Assembly (NCBI GenBank): GCA_002077045.2
Contig: KZ111164.1
Coordinates: 38,890-102,889, forward strand
Direction of reading: 5' to 3'
DNA length: 64,000 bases
Source of the DNA: Rachicladosporium sp. CCFEE 5018
Lineage: Eukaryota; Ascomycota; Dothideomycetes; Cladosporiales; Cladosporiaceae
Shown piece after piece: positions 56,229-64,000 of the stretch. The notes beneath the pieces were generated by a model, which was not told the origin of the DNA, did no database searches, and was given only the letters and a program-made list of their open reading frames with translations. Positions within the stretch are counted from its first letter, which is position 1; the number at the start of each line of letters is the position of its first letter. Made by a program: the position numbers and the translations under genes.

Positions 56229-58637
56229 CTAACCCCACTGAAACACAACCTGCTTTCCCTTCCTGCCCTTCGCCTGCTTCAGCCCAGCTTCCGTCTCGGC
56301 TGCACTGGGAACCTCGACCTCATTCCCACTTGCGCCCCACCTATGGACCGGCGTCGATGTACCGCTTCCTGCATTTCTAATCACACCCGCGCCCCTGTAG
56401 CCAGGCGAGAAGACACTACTAGTGGGCTTCTTCGCGGCAGGTAAAGCGGGGAAGAGATCTGCAGCGGGAGCCTTTGCACTGCTTCGAGGTAAGTTAGTGG
56501 AAGATGCGGTACGGCTTGGTGCTGCGCTCGTTCGTGCGGAGCTCGAGGCGGAGTTTGCTGGACGGAGTGCAAGCCAGCCTGATGATGCGGGTTTGGCGGC
56601 GCCGTTTGTCCGAGCTGGTAGGGAGGGGAACGCTGCACTTGCGCCGTTGGCTGAAGAGGCATTCGTAGGTCGACTTGCTGCGTTCCACGAGGCAGGCTGT
56701 CCTGCAGCGCGCGAGCTTTGCGCGGTGGAGCTTTTGAGCTTCAGAACTCTGCTTCCCCCGATACCGCTGCCTATGATGCCAGCGGCTGATGTCGTGTCTG
56801 GTCCGCTTGGTCCAGGTAGTGAAGGGTAATCCTCGTTGATTGCCTTCCAATCACTCCATGCCTTCAACAAAGCATCTCGCTTGCCTGGCACTTCGAAGAT
56901 ATCTGCGAGCTCTTTGATGAGCTTGCCGAGCTCCTGTGAGGATGTGTCGAAGAGAGCGAAAAAGGTATCGATCAGGTCCGATGCGGAAGTAGTTCCATTT
57001 CGGTATGCAGAGATTCGATCGCGGAAGCTAGTCAGCTTGGTCTGATCGTTTTGCAGCAGATTGGAGGCGCGCTCTGTCACTGCTGCATGACGGAGTCTGC
57101 GCGCTTGCTCAGCTGGAGTCAGCGCTTCAGCGGCGCGTGGTGACGGCGGCGCGATCGCATCAGCGACTGGCTGTGCTGCTGAGGGACGTGGTGTGTGCGC
57201 GCCGCGCGGTGTCGGATCAGGCTGCGAGAGCTGGCCTCCGAAGGTCCGTGTGGACACCGACTGTGCACTCTGGATCTCCCTTGCACGTGCATGAGCGATC
57301 TCTGCTCTGCTCATCTGTGCGGATGTCGCGGGCAAAGGGCCGTCAGCATTCGGATCGCGTCCTCGACCTGCTCTCCTTCCTCCTCGCGCTTCACGCTGCG
57401 GACGCTCTTCTTGGTAGTTCGGACGGTAGTTGAAGCTTGAAATATCGACACGCCTTGCATCCCTACGTGCATCTTTCGACAAGCCATTCGGGTGCTGCTC
57501 TAGCTGATGCGCTTTTAAGTCAAGCTCAGAGTCAAACACCACGAACTTCTTCTCCTGACATTCCGCGTCCATGCATGGGAAGTGGTCCTTGGAGAAGTGC
57601 TGTTCAAGCGAGTTGTAGTCGATGAAGTATCGCGGATTATTCGCGTCAGTATGACAATCGCACAGATGACACCGCTCGTGCCTATCCCGACAATGCGTGA
57701 AGAGCTCGTCTCGACCGTAGAACCTCTGCCGACAGAACCCACATTCCGGATGACCCTCGAATCCAGTCTGATCGACGGCACCCGGGTTATCATCACCCTT
57801 CCTTTCGTGCTGCTTCAGCTCCTGCTGGGTGAACAGCTGATGCTCGTGGGTGAAGACCTTCTTGTTCCGCGTGCACAGATCGCACATGACTTTCTGGTGT
57901 GCTGTACGTACATGTCGATGTAAGTCTGGCCACCCAAGACATGCCACATCACAGTGCTCGTCCGGACAATTGTACCTCAGCAAGATGACAGTGTCCTCGA
58001 AGATCTCCTGCTTCTCGTAGCAGATACCCATATTGTCATCCGTCCTGTGGAAGTCAGTGGGCTTGTAGTCCTCAAATCTCCTCTCTGCGTCGTCTGTGAA
58101 TATGACCGTAGCAGCCTCAGATCGACAGTGCGCACAGGCTTTCGTCTTGTACAATGCCCGCAGCCTCAACGCGCACACATGACAAGTGCGGTGGTTGCAA
58201 GGTGCCACACTGTGATGGTCGATTGGAGACGCGCAGATGAAGCAGACTTCCGCATCGTCGTCGGCAGCATCTACAGGCGCGGACACTGTCGTAGAGCCTT
58301 CGTTGTTTGGGGCGTCTCTGGCTAGGCTAGCACCAGAGACGCCCCCACCGCCGGGTTGTGGTGGTGGGTGTGTGTTGGTCGGATCTCGTTGTTGGCCTGG
58401 TGCAGATGTTTGACCTTGAGAGTAGGCTCTGTCTCTATCCCCGCGACCGCGCCCTCCGCCTCTGCCACGCCCTCGTCCGCGGGTTCCACCTCTGTCGCCG
58501 GGTGGCCCTCCCATGAACATGCCATGGTCGCCGCCACCTCTTGACCCTCCGCCTCTGCCCCGTCCGCGTCCTCTTTGGCCACCTCGTCCCTCTCCGCCCC
58601 CAGTCTGAACGTTGGCTGTCCCAGTAGTTGAAGCCAT
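56229..58637 (-). CDS. HEL2: Hel2/ZNF598 RING E3 ubiquitin ligase, ribosome-collision sensor
   Basis: 802-residue E3 that ubiquitinates 40S proteins at collided ribosomes and triggers ribosome-associated quality control. The N-terminal 95 residues are an RGG-rich RNA-binding-like tract. The RING is at about residues 131-172 (CFICASPIDHH, PCNHRTCHVCALRLRAL, ACAHCR). A row of C2H2-type fingers follows (YNCPDEHCDVACLGWPDLHRHVRTAH, CDLCTRNKKVF, HPECGFCRQRFYGRDELFTHCRDRHERCHLCD, FPCMDAECQEKKFVVFDSELDLKAHQLEQH), exactly the Hel2 order. The C-terminal half is Ala/Ser-rich and low in structure, with a conserved helical block (SFRDRISAYRNG, IDTFFALFDTSSQELGKLIKELADIF). No intron. Single copy in this window because contig 3 stops before it. 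Confidence 0.92.
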   Translation of the reverse strand: MASTTGTANVQTGGGEGRGGQRGRGRGRGGGSRGGGDHGMFMGGPPGDRGGTRGRGRGRGGGRGRGDRDRAYSQGQTSAPGQQRDPTNTHPPPQPGGGGVSGASLARDAPNNEGSTTVSAPVDAADDDAEVCFICASPIDHHSVAPCNHRTCHVCALRLRALYKTKACAHCRSEAATVIFTDDAERRFEDYKPTDFHRTDDNMGICYEKQEIFEDTVILLRYNCPDEHCDVACLGWPDLHRHVRTAHQKVMCDLCTRNKKVFTHEHQLFTQQELKQHERKGDDNPGAVDQTGFEGHPECGFCRQRFYGRDELFTHCRDRHERCHLCDCHTDANNPRYFIDYNSLEQHFSKDHFPCMDAECQEKKFVVFDSELDLKAHQLEQHPNGLSKDARRDARRVDISSFNYRPNYQEERPQREARGGRRAGRGRDPNADGPLPATSAQMSRAEIAHARAREIQSAQSVSTRTFGGQLSQPDPTPRGAHTPRPSAAQPVADAIAPPSPRAAEALTPAEQARRLRHAAVTERASNLLQNDQTKLTSFRDRISAYRNGTTSASDLIDTFFALFDTSSQELGKLIKELADIFEVPGKRDALLKAWSDWKAINEDYPSLPGPSGPDTTSAAGIIGSGIGGSRVLKLKSSTAQSSRAAGQPASWNAASRPTNASSANGASAAFPSLPARTNGAAKPASSGWLALRPANSASSSARTSAAPSRTASSTNLPRSSAKAPAADLFPALPAAKKPTSSVFSPGYRGAGVIRNAGSGTSTPVHRWGASGNEVEVPSAAETEAGLKQAKGRKGKQVVFQWG

Positions 58638-58957
58638 TAGTAGGTCTTGTAACGTGGAACCAATTCCTGAATCAGTGCGTTGTACAGCTTGGCAAGATCG
58701 CTACAGTTGAGATCTCTTGAGCTATCACGTATCGTACGCAAGGAGAACCTGTGCTTAGAGAACGTGCTCGAAGAAAGCTCTCGTCGAATATCAAAGTGGA
58801 GCCCGATTAGTAATGACGGCATTGGACACCTGCGCCACAATCGGTGTCTCGAAACGCCACGATTCCATGAGCCTTCGTGACTGCCGGCATATGCTTGTAC
58901 TGTAGGCCCTTGACTATACCACCTTAGACCTGTGCCTACGATCAGTCATGATCACGC
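58638..58957. promoter_or_regulatory. Divergent promoter, HEL2 / CSA
   Basis: 320 bp between divergent starts. An upstream ATG at 58948 (out of frame with the ERCC8 start) is noted. Nothing else seen. Confidence 0.4.
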
Positions 58958-60367
58958 ATGAACGCCTTCCTGCTGAACAGGCAGCTTGGCTCTGTCAGCC
59001 CCCGAGCGCTTGCTGAGGCGCAGAATCAACGACTACTACAATCCTTGCAGGCCAATGGGAATGTCTCCTTCCAGCTTGAGGAACCCAATCCGATTGATTG
59101 GACTGCGAACAACAGTCATGGCAGTATAGGCCAGCGGCAGAGCGGTCGACCAGCACACGCTGCAGGTATCAACAGCATCGCCATCGACCGATGGGAAGGC
59201 CGCTACCTGCTCTCTGCTGGCTCGGACTCCTCGGTGGCTATTTGGGATTTGGAGGGTGAAGCAGCATCTCCTACCGGCAAGGCTGCTCACACACCACTCG
59301 AGTACGCTTCACGAACATCGGCAACAGGTAGTCTAGGGATCACTCATGTTTCCTTCTTCATCGACAGTCTAGCTTTCATTACGAGTGGCTATGATGGCAC
59401 AGTCAAGGTCTTCTCGTCTGAGACCTTGAAAGCCAGTGCTAGCTTCGATCTTGGAGGCACTGTGCACTCTCATGCAACCTCGACTACAGCGTCACATCTG
59501 CTGGTGGCATGTGCGTCAGCGCACCCTGCGGTTCGGCTTGTCGACCTACAGTCAGGTTCAAGCGCGCACGCCCTTGCTGGGCACTCCGGGTCAGTGTTGA
59601 CAGTCGCATGGCATCCCAAGGATCCCAACATCCTGGCCAGTGGCGCTACTGATGGTACTGTTCGACTCTGGGACATTCGCCGCAGTGCAAGTAGTCTTGG
59701 TGTGCTGGACATGGACGACAACATTGGCATACCAGGGTATGATGGCAAAGGCACTGGCGCTCGGCGTAGAGAGCGCGGGAGGGCACATGTAGGTGCGGTG
59801 AACGGTATCGTGTGGTCCGAGGATGGCCGACATCTCGTCTCTTCAGGTACTGACGAGAAGATGCGAGTTTGGAACATGTCGACAGGGGCGAACACGCTGG
59901 CAAACTTCGGGCCGACGCTCAAGAACAGCCAGAACACTATTTTGCTGCCAGTACTGGCGCCTGCTCATTTTGAGCCTGCAGGGAAGACGACTGTCTTCTA
60001 TCCCAATCCGCAGGAGGTGCTGGTGTTCGATCTCCATACCGGGACCCTACGCCAGCGTCTACGTGTGGCTGCACCTCCTGCGGCTGAGACTACAGTGACG
60101 GCGTCTACGCCTGCGATCCGCAATCTCAAGAACACCACAACATCCCTCGCATGGCGGCCTCACTCAATGGAGCTGTACTCCGCGCACTCTGATGGCCGTA
60201 TCCGATGCTACAGTCCACGGACCTGGGAGGATAAGGCAGCTGACGATGATGACGCAGATGATGGGATGGGGTTCGCAGCGGAGGATAAAGCTGAGAGGAA
60301 GCGGAAGCGGGAGGAACTGGATGACATCGTGAAGGACCTAATGGGCAAGAAGGTGACTTATTCGTGA
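58958..60367 (+). CDS. CSA/ERCC8 (Rad28-type) WD40 protein, transcription-coupled repair
   Basis: 469-residue WD40 propeller matching the CSA subunit of the CUL4-DDB1 ligase that acts at RNA polymerase II stalled on DNA damage. Order: MNAFLLNRQLGSVSPRALAEAQNQRL (N-terminal helical DDB1-contact region), HAAGINSIAIDRWEGRYLLSAGSDSSVAIWDLEG, VSFFIDSLAFITSGYDGTVKVFSSETL, VHSHATSTTASHLLVACASAHPAVRLVDLQSGSSAHAL, LTVAWHPKDPNILASGATDGTVRLWDIRRS, HVGAVNGIVWSEDGRHLVSSGTDEKMRVWNMSTGANTLANFG and ELYSAHSDGRIRCYSPRTWE. It closely follows human CSA. The C-terminal tail is acidic then basic (KAERKRKREELD). No intron. Its stop lies four bases from the stop of the convergent COX23. Confidence 0.88.
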   Translation: MNAFLLNRQLGSVSPRALAEAQNQRLLQSLQANGNVSFQLEEPNPIDWTANNSHGSIGQRQSGRPAHAAGINSIAIDRWEGRYLLSAGSDSSVAIWDLEGEAASPTGKAAHTPLEYASRTSATGSLGITHVSFFIDSLAFITSGYDGTVKVFSSETLKASASFDLGGTVHSHATSTTASHLLVACASAHPAVRLVDLQSGSSAHALAGHSGSVLTVAWHPKDPNILASGATDGTVRLWDIRRSASSLGVLDMDDNIGIPGYDGKGTGARRRERGRAHVGAVNGIVWSEDGRHLVSSGTDEKMRVWNMSTGANTLANFGPTLKNSQNTILLPVLAPAHFEPAGKTTVFYPNPQEVLVFDLHTGTLRQRLRVAAPPAAETTVTASTPAIRNLKNTTTSLAWRPHSMELYSAHSDGRIRCYSPRTWEDKAADDDDADDGMGFAAEDKAERKRKREELDDIVKDLMGKKVTYS

Positions 60368-60371
60368 GCGA

Positions 60372-60798
60372 CTAGCTAAACCAGCCTTTGCTCGATGCTC
60401 GCTTGGCTTCCTTCATCTCGTCCATCTGTCCAAGCATGTCAGCCTTCGATCACAGCAGAGTGTAAGCCATCGTAGCACTTACCCATGACTTCTTGCAATC
60501 CTTGTAGGCTCTGAGAACAATTGTCAGCGTTGCTCGACGTGGTGAAGGTTGTTGATAGCGCATACTCAAAGTAATCCGTGCACATCAGCCTATCGCCGCC
60601 GTTACGCCGCAGGCATTTCAAGCTTCGTTGGGCAGCCTCCTCGCAAGGGTCGAAGTATTTGCTGTAACTTTTGCTACGGGGGTCGTCAGTCTATGCAGGA
60701 ATGTGGGTTTCCAGATGATCGTACCCAGTGAACTCTGCCTTACCCTTGGACCATGCAGTCTCGGTGTCGGCTGGCTTCTGGCCCTCTGACTCGGACAT
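60372..60798 (-). CDS. COX23: Cox23, twin-CX9C mitochondrial protein
   Basis: Short intermembrane-space CHCH protein needed for cytochrome c oxidase assembly. Spliced on the minus strand from four exons to 87 residues: MSESEGQKPADTETAWSKG, then KSYSKYFDPCEEAAQRSLKC, LRRNGGDRLMCTDYFEAYK, DCKKSWMDEMKEAKRASSKGWFS. Cysteines at 35/45 and 56/66 form two CX9C motifs, and YDPC-like FDPCEE and CLRRN are typical of Cox23. Introns: a 51-nt one with a GTACGA donor (phase 2), one with GTATGC donor and CTCAG acceptor, and one with GTAAGT donor, CTGAC branch and ACAG acceptor. All splice phases fit. The first intron could use a different donor, but only this solution keeps the frame. It is divergent from the PSH1-like gene (235 bp). 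Confidence 0.85.
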
Positions 60799-61033
60799 AG
60801 ATGGTCAATGTTCCAGGCGATGCACTTAGCTGTGGCGACGAAGTACGGAGTTCGCATACAATGCGGAAGCCAGCAGTCAGTGCATGTAGATAAGGTAAGG
60901 GCCGACCCTTTCACCCAACTTAGCGTGATCGCCTCGCGACCCACACCTGGAGGCCGCTGATAAAGGCAACTCATTGACAACACCACTTCCCTTCCTTGAT
61001 TTCTAAGAGAGCGAGCATCACACCACCGCCGCC

Positions 61034-62623
61034 ATGTTCTCTCGCGCTCAGCCCATGATCGGAGACAATGCGCGAAAAAGGCAAAAGGTCTCACACGAGC
61101 GCGAGGCTGTCCGCCAACCTACTTCGACCAAAGCCCCCAGCAGCAAACACGAACACACAGCAGGCAGCGATGACTGCCACTATCAAGTCGCGCTACGCAA
61201 GCTGGAGCCCGATCTCGAGGCCATGCGCCAGCTCATTACCTGCAAGATGTGCTATCGGTTCTTGACCGAGCCATACTCACTTGCTTGCGGACACACATAC
61301 TGCTACATCTGCCTGGATGCCTGGCTTGTCACGCAGAAGAAGCAGACGTGTCCTGATTGTCGAGCTGTGGTGAGATTCCAGCCTACGCCGTCATTCATTG
61401 TCAGGGAGATGACGATCATCTTCACGACACGACCCGAGCTGCTGTCTGCTGAAGAGGATCTGGCCGAGCACGTACACTTTGCCAGTGAAGCAGCAGCGAG
61501 GGTAGTGAGTGATAAAGCGAAGGGCACGCAGAACGAGAGTGGGTTGTTTAGCGGCATCTTCACCGATGCGGGGCGATTGAGACGCACGGCCCTGCATGAT
61601 CCTGGAGACGGCGTTGAGAGATGTCGAAACTGCTTGTGGGAAATCGAAGACGGAGAGTGCACCAATTGTGGACAGCCTGTGGGAGATGCTGGCTTGTGGA
61701 GTAGCGACGGGGAGTCGGAGAACAGTGAAGACGAGGAGATCGACCACGAGCTGCTCGCCGAGCAAGACGACACGTATGCGGATCTGGATCAGGATGACTT
61801 CGATGCTCCTGCTCTTGACGAGAGCGTATTCGGGATCCTGCCACCTCCGCGGCGTCCTATGCAAAGTAGGAGCCGCAGGGAGCGAGAAGGGGCTAGACGA
61901 GCGCGTGCTCGCGCACAAGCTGTCGCCATATTGTCGGAGTCCGAAGACTCATCCGAAGAAGAGGAGGATGATACAAACCTGGATGGCTTCATTGCTTCCG
62001 AGGCCGAGGAGTCGGACAACAGTGAGAGCCGCAGCGGGGTGGACTCTGACGATGAGCCAGAAGCCCAGTCCACACCTGCTCAACCGCGACGGCGTGTACA
62101 GCGTCGCGCACCCATAGTCATCGACTCGGACGACGAAGAGGGAGCCACTCGCGCACCTGCCGCCACCATTGTAGCTCACAATTCCGACGACGATGCGCCG
62201 ATGATGACTCACAGGACGCGCAGGAAGGCACCGTCTGCACGTGGAGTACCGCAGTCTAGGCGTCCTACTGCCACGGTGAATCATACACGAGTATCGGTGC
62301 TCTCAAGAAGCAGCGACGACTCGGAATCTGACTCAAATGACGATAACGAACACGACGGCATCTCTGTGAGAATCACAGGAAACGACCATAATGAACATGA
62401 CGACCACGCAGTAGAAAGAGCGGGCTTCTCCCCGCTGCAGTCCCACGATGACGACTCGAACGAAGATAGCGACGAAGGCAGCGAGCAGTCGTCGTCCACG
62501 GCGCGAGACTCTCCTTCTGAGGGAGGGTACGGCGACGAGGAGATCACTATGGACAATGTGCAGCACAATCACTACTCTGACGACGACGACTACGCACGCT
62601 CTGCGTACGAGACTACATACTGA
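61034..62623 (+). CDS. Psh1-like RING E3 ubiquitin ligase
   Basis: 529-residue nuclear-type RING protein. The C3HC4 RING spans about residues 70-113 (CKMCYRFLTEPYSLACGHTYCYICLDAWL, TCPDCRAVV), followed by a helical segment (SFIVREMTIIFTTRPELL) and a second zinc-binding pattern GVERCRNCLWEIEDGECTNCGQ. RING plus the R-C-x-N-C-x-W-E zinc element resembles yeast Psh1, which targets the centromeric H3 variant CENP-A/Cse4 for degradation. The remaining 300 residues are highly acidic and Ser-rich (SEDEEIDHELLAEQDD, IVIDSDDEE), as expected for a histone-binding tail, ending DDYARSAYETTY. No intron. The Psh1 link is by architecture; the CENP-A role is inference. Confidence 0.75.
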   Translation: MFSRAQPMIGDNARKRQKVSHEREAVRQPTSTKAPSSKHEHTAGSDDCHYQVALRKLEPDLEAMRQLITCKMCYRFLTEPYSLACGHTYCYICLDAWLVTQKKQTCPDCRAVVRFQPTPSFIVREMTIIFTTRPELLSAEEDLAEHVHFASEAAARVVSDKAKGTQNESGLFSGIFTDAGRLRRTALHDPGDGVERCRNCLWEIEDGECTNCGQPVGDAGLWSSDGESENSEDEEIDHELLAEQDDTYADLDQDDFDAPALDESVFGILPPPRRPMQSRSRREREGARRARARAQAVAILSESEDSSEEEEDDTNLDGFIASEAEESDNSESRSGVDSDDEPEAQSTPAQPRRRVQRRAPIVIDSDDEEGATRAPAATIVAHNSDDDAPMMTHRTRRKAPSARGVPQSRRPTATVNHTRVSVLSRSSDDSESDSNDDNEHDGISVRITGNDHNEHDDHAVERAGFSPLQSHDDDSNEDSDEGSEQSSSTARDSPSEGGYGDEEITMDNVQHNHYSDDDDYARSAYETTY

Positions 62624-63464
62624 GGAAGCTATGAACAAGCTGGCACGTGTTGTGGAGTCTGTCTCATATGCGGTGTTGAGGTTTCGGAATAGCGGGTGCT
62701 TGTAGCGGCCAGCCCAAAGACGTAGCTGTCGTCCTTGTCGGTAGATAGCAAGACTGCATTTGTCGAGGCCATGGGACGTTGCGCATGCCTGTGTCGACCG
62801 CAGACAGGCCTTCTAGTCAAGCACATGTTCTGGAGCTGCGAATTGACTCTCAGTGCCTGCAATTACAACCAATCAGATCCCAGCATCGAGATCGAGCGGT
62901 TTCATCCACCGCGCTTGACCTCACACTATCATCACCGCCATATGCACTGCTATTTTTCTTCCTCTCCACCCTATCCTTGCTTGCTGCATCTATCATTGTC
63001 GTTGCTCCAGTGTATATAGATATCGATAGTCACAAATATACTTCTTGAGCGCCACGTCACCTCGAGACAGCAAGACCAAGACACGTATCGCTCGCGTCAT
63101 CTGACTCTGCTTCGCTGGCAGCTTTGTTGAGAAGGACCTGGACTTTTTAGAGATTTGCTAATAACATCTAGCACTAGGTAGCGATATACGAAGTCGTCTG
63201 GGATAGTAATCTGCAAATCTCGGGAGAGCATTGAGAGACAGGGATTAGTGTGGCATCCTGGGCTCCACCTGCCCAGGCCCCTATTGCTACGCCAGTGCGG
63301 CTCGTGCCAGCATAGCACACTGCTGGGGGCGCCGGCGAGCAGTGCAGCTTCTCATAACGTCTGTCCGCGCTCAATATACGCCTAGAGTATCCACTAATAT
63401 TGGCTAGTGCGGCAAGGTGCCAGGCTCGAGTCTCGTTCCGACTGGAGATCGAATCTCAAACGAC
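62624..63464. other. Intergenic, PSH1-like / unknown gene
   Basis: 841 bp. Short open frames only, without protein-like features; searched by eye for tRNA clover-leaf motifs without success. Presumed terminator and promoter. Confidence 0.4.
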
Positions 63465-64000
63465 ATGGCGTACACACAGCAAGACGAGCTGGCTGCGATG
63501 TTCGCGCGAGGCATGCAGTTTGCTCCAATTCAAGAGGATCACGCCTACCAGCAATTGTCGAGTGGTATGTCGAAGCCACTGCCGCCTTTGCAGACTGCAA
63601 CAATGCTTGGGCAAGACCAAGTAGTCTTCGCATCCAGCCACTACGCTCACACAGCCCACATACGGACGGACAACGCGTCAGAGACATCGAACAGCCCGCC
63701 ACCTCCTTACCATGAGAATCAGATGCCAGAGGAGCTAGCCCAGGTCTTCCGTGACCACTCCATAGACCCCAATGCCCTGCTTCAGAGCCAAGTACATCTC
63801 TTCGCTAACGCTGAGCATGACTAGAGACTACGCTTGCTGGAGCTATGGCGAATTTCGCCACCCTCATACCCTTTCTCACAACACCTGCGAAGCGTGCACA
63901 TACCAACCAGCATGTCTCAGGAGATCGCTCAGGCACGCGAACGGTATGAGGCCAAGATGCAAGCACGCCAGGGCCACTTCGACACTCACATTGAGATCGA
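63465..64000 (+). CDS. Unknown PPxY-motif protein with in-frame TAG, partial
   Basis: Not recognised as a named family. From MAYTQQDELAAMFARGMQF the frame is open to a TAG at 63822-63824 and then continues in the same frame to the window end: HD, stop, RLRLLELWRISPPSYPFSQH, later MSQEIAQARERYEAKMQARQG. The first part has a PPPPY motif (WW-domain ligand, as in Rsp5 adaptors) and FRDHSIDPNALLQSQ. The second part is well-formed, helical and charged, and looks coding. Either the TAG is a nonsense change (CAG to TAG), a readthrough site, or the 33-nt stretch 63792-63824 (GTACAT, GCTAAC, CTAG) is a very short in-frame intron. The gene runs off the right edge. Confidence 0.55.

Noticed and set aside
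63270..63460. Possible tRNA-like sequence (a GATCGAATC-type loop)
   Set aside because: No complete acceptor, D and anticodon arms could be paired around it.

Overview
This window is nuclear DNA of a filamentous ascomycete. The genes carry short (about 50-110 bp) GT-AG introns with CTRAC-type branch points, lie on both strands, and encode fungal proteins such as 3-carboxymuconate cyclase, Eaf1/Vid21, Cox23 and Psh1. Protein style and the near-complete duplication of every gene on the left and centre fit a Dothideomycete black yeast with a duplicated or hybrid genome. Hortaea werneckii or a relative is my best guess, by inference only; no species-specific marker was seen.

The window is four contigs joined by three runs of exactly 100 N (17843-17942, 30167-30266, 41060-41159). 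Contig 1 (1-17842): PRE10 (partial), PRP39, a CID protein, ornithine decarboxylase, an AA7 flavin oxidase, a small Gly-rich membrane protein, carboxymuconate cyclase, PCH2 and EAF1 (cut). Contig 2 (17943-30166) repeats this order from the middle of ornithine decarboxylase to EAF1. Contig 3 (30267-41059) continues with the 5' end of EAF1, then MAK11, SET1, a CSC1-like channel and a cut SDR. Contig 4 (41160-64000) repeats EAF1, MAK11, SET1, CSC1 and SDR, and then runs on through TRM112, HEL2, a CSA/ERCC8 homologue, COX23, a PSH1-like RING protein and a partial unknown gene.

The simplest reading is one ancestral order, PRE10 to the last gene, present as two homeologous copies. A scaffolder laid left-A, left-B, right-A and right-B end to end, so the apparent direct repeats are probably not real tandem arrays. 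Several contig ends sit exactly 100 nt from the nearest base that separates the copies, which is a k-mer assembly signature.

The genes are mostly housekeeping: proteasome, splicing, polyamine synthesis, meiotic checkpoint, NuA4 acetyltransferase, H3K4 methylation, 60S biogenesis, ribosome quality control, translation-factor methylation and DNA repair. There is no sign of a secondary-metabolite cluster, transposon, CRISPR array or viral sequence.

The most unusual signal is in SET1. A perfect 24-bp inverted repeat joins coding exon 1 to the branch-point region of intron 1, and the 110-bp intron is identical in both copies although the surrounding exons differ. Other points are a frameshifted second AA7 oxidase copy, a 2840-bp stretch of EAF1 identical between contigs 1 and 2, and an in-frame TAG in the last gene.
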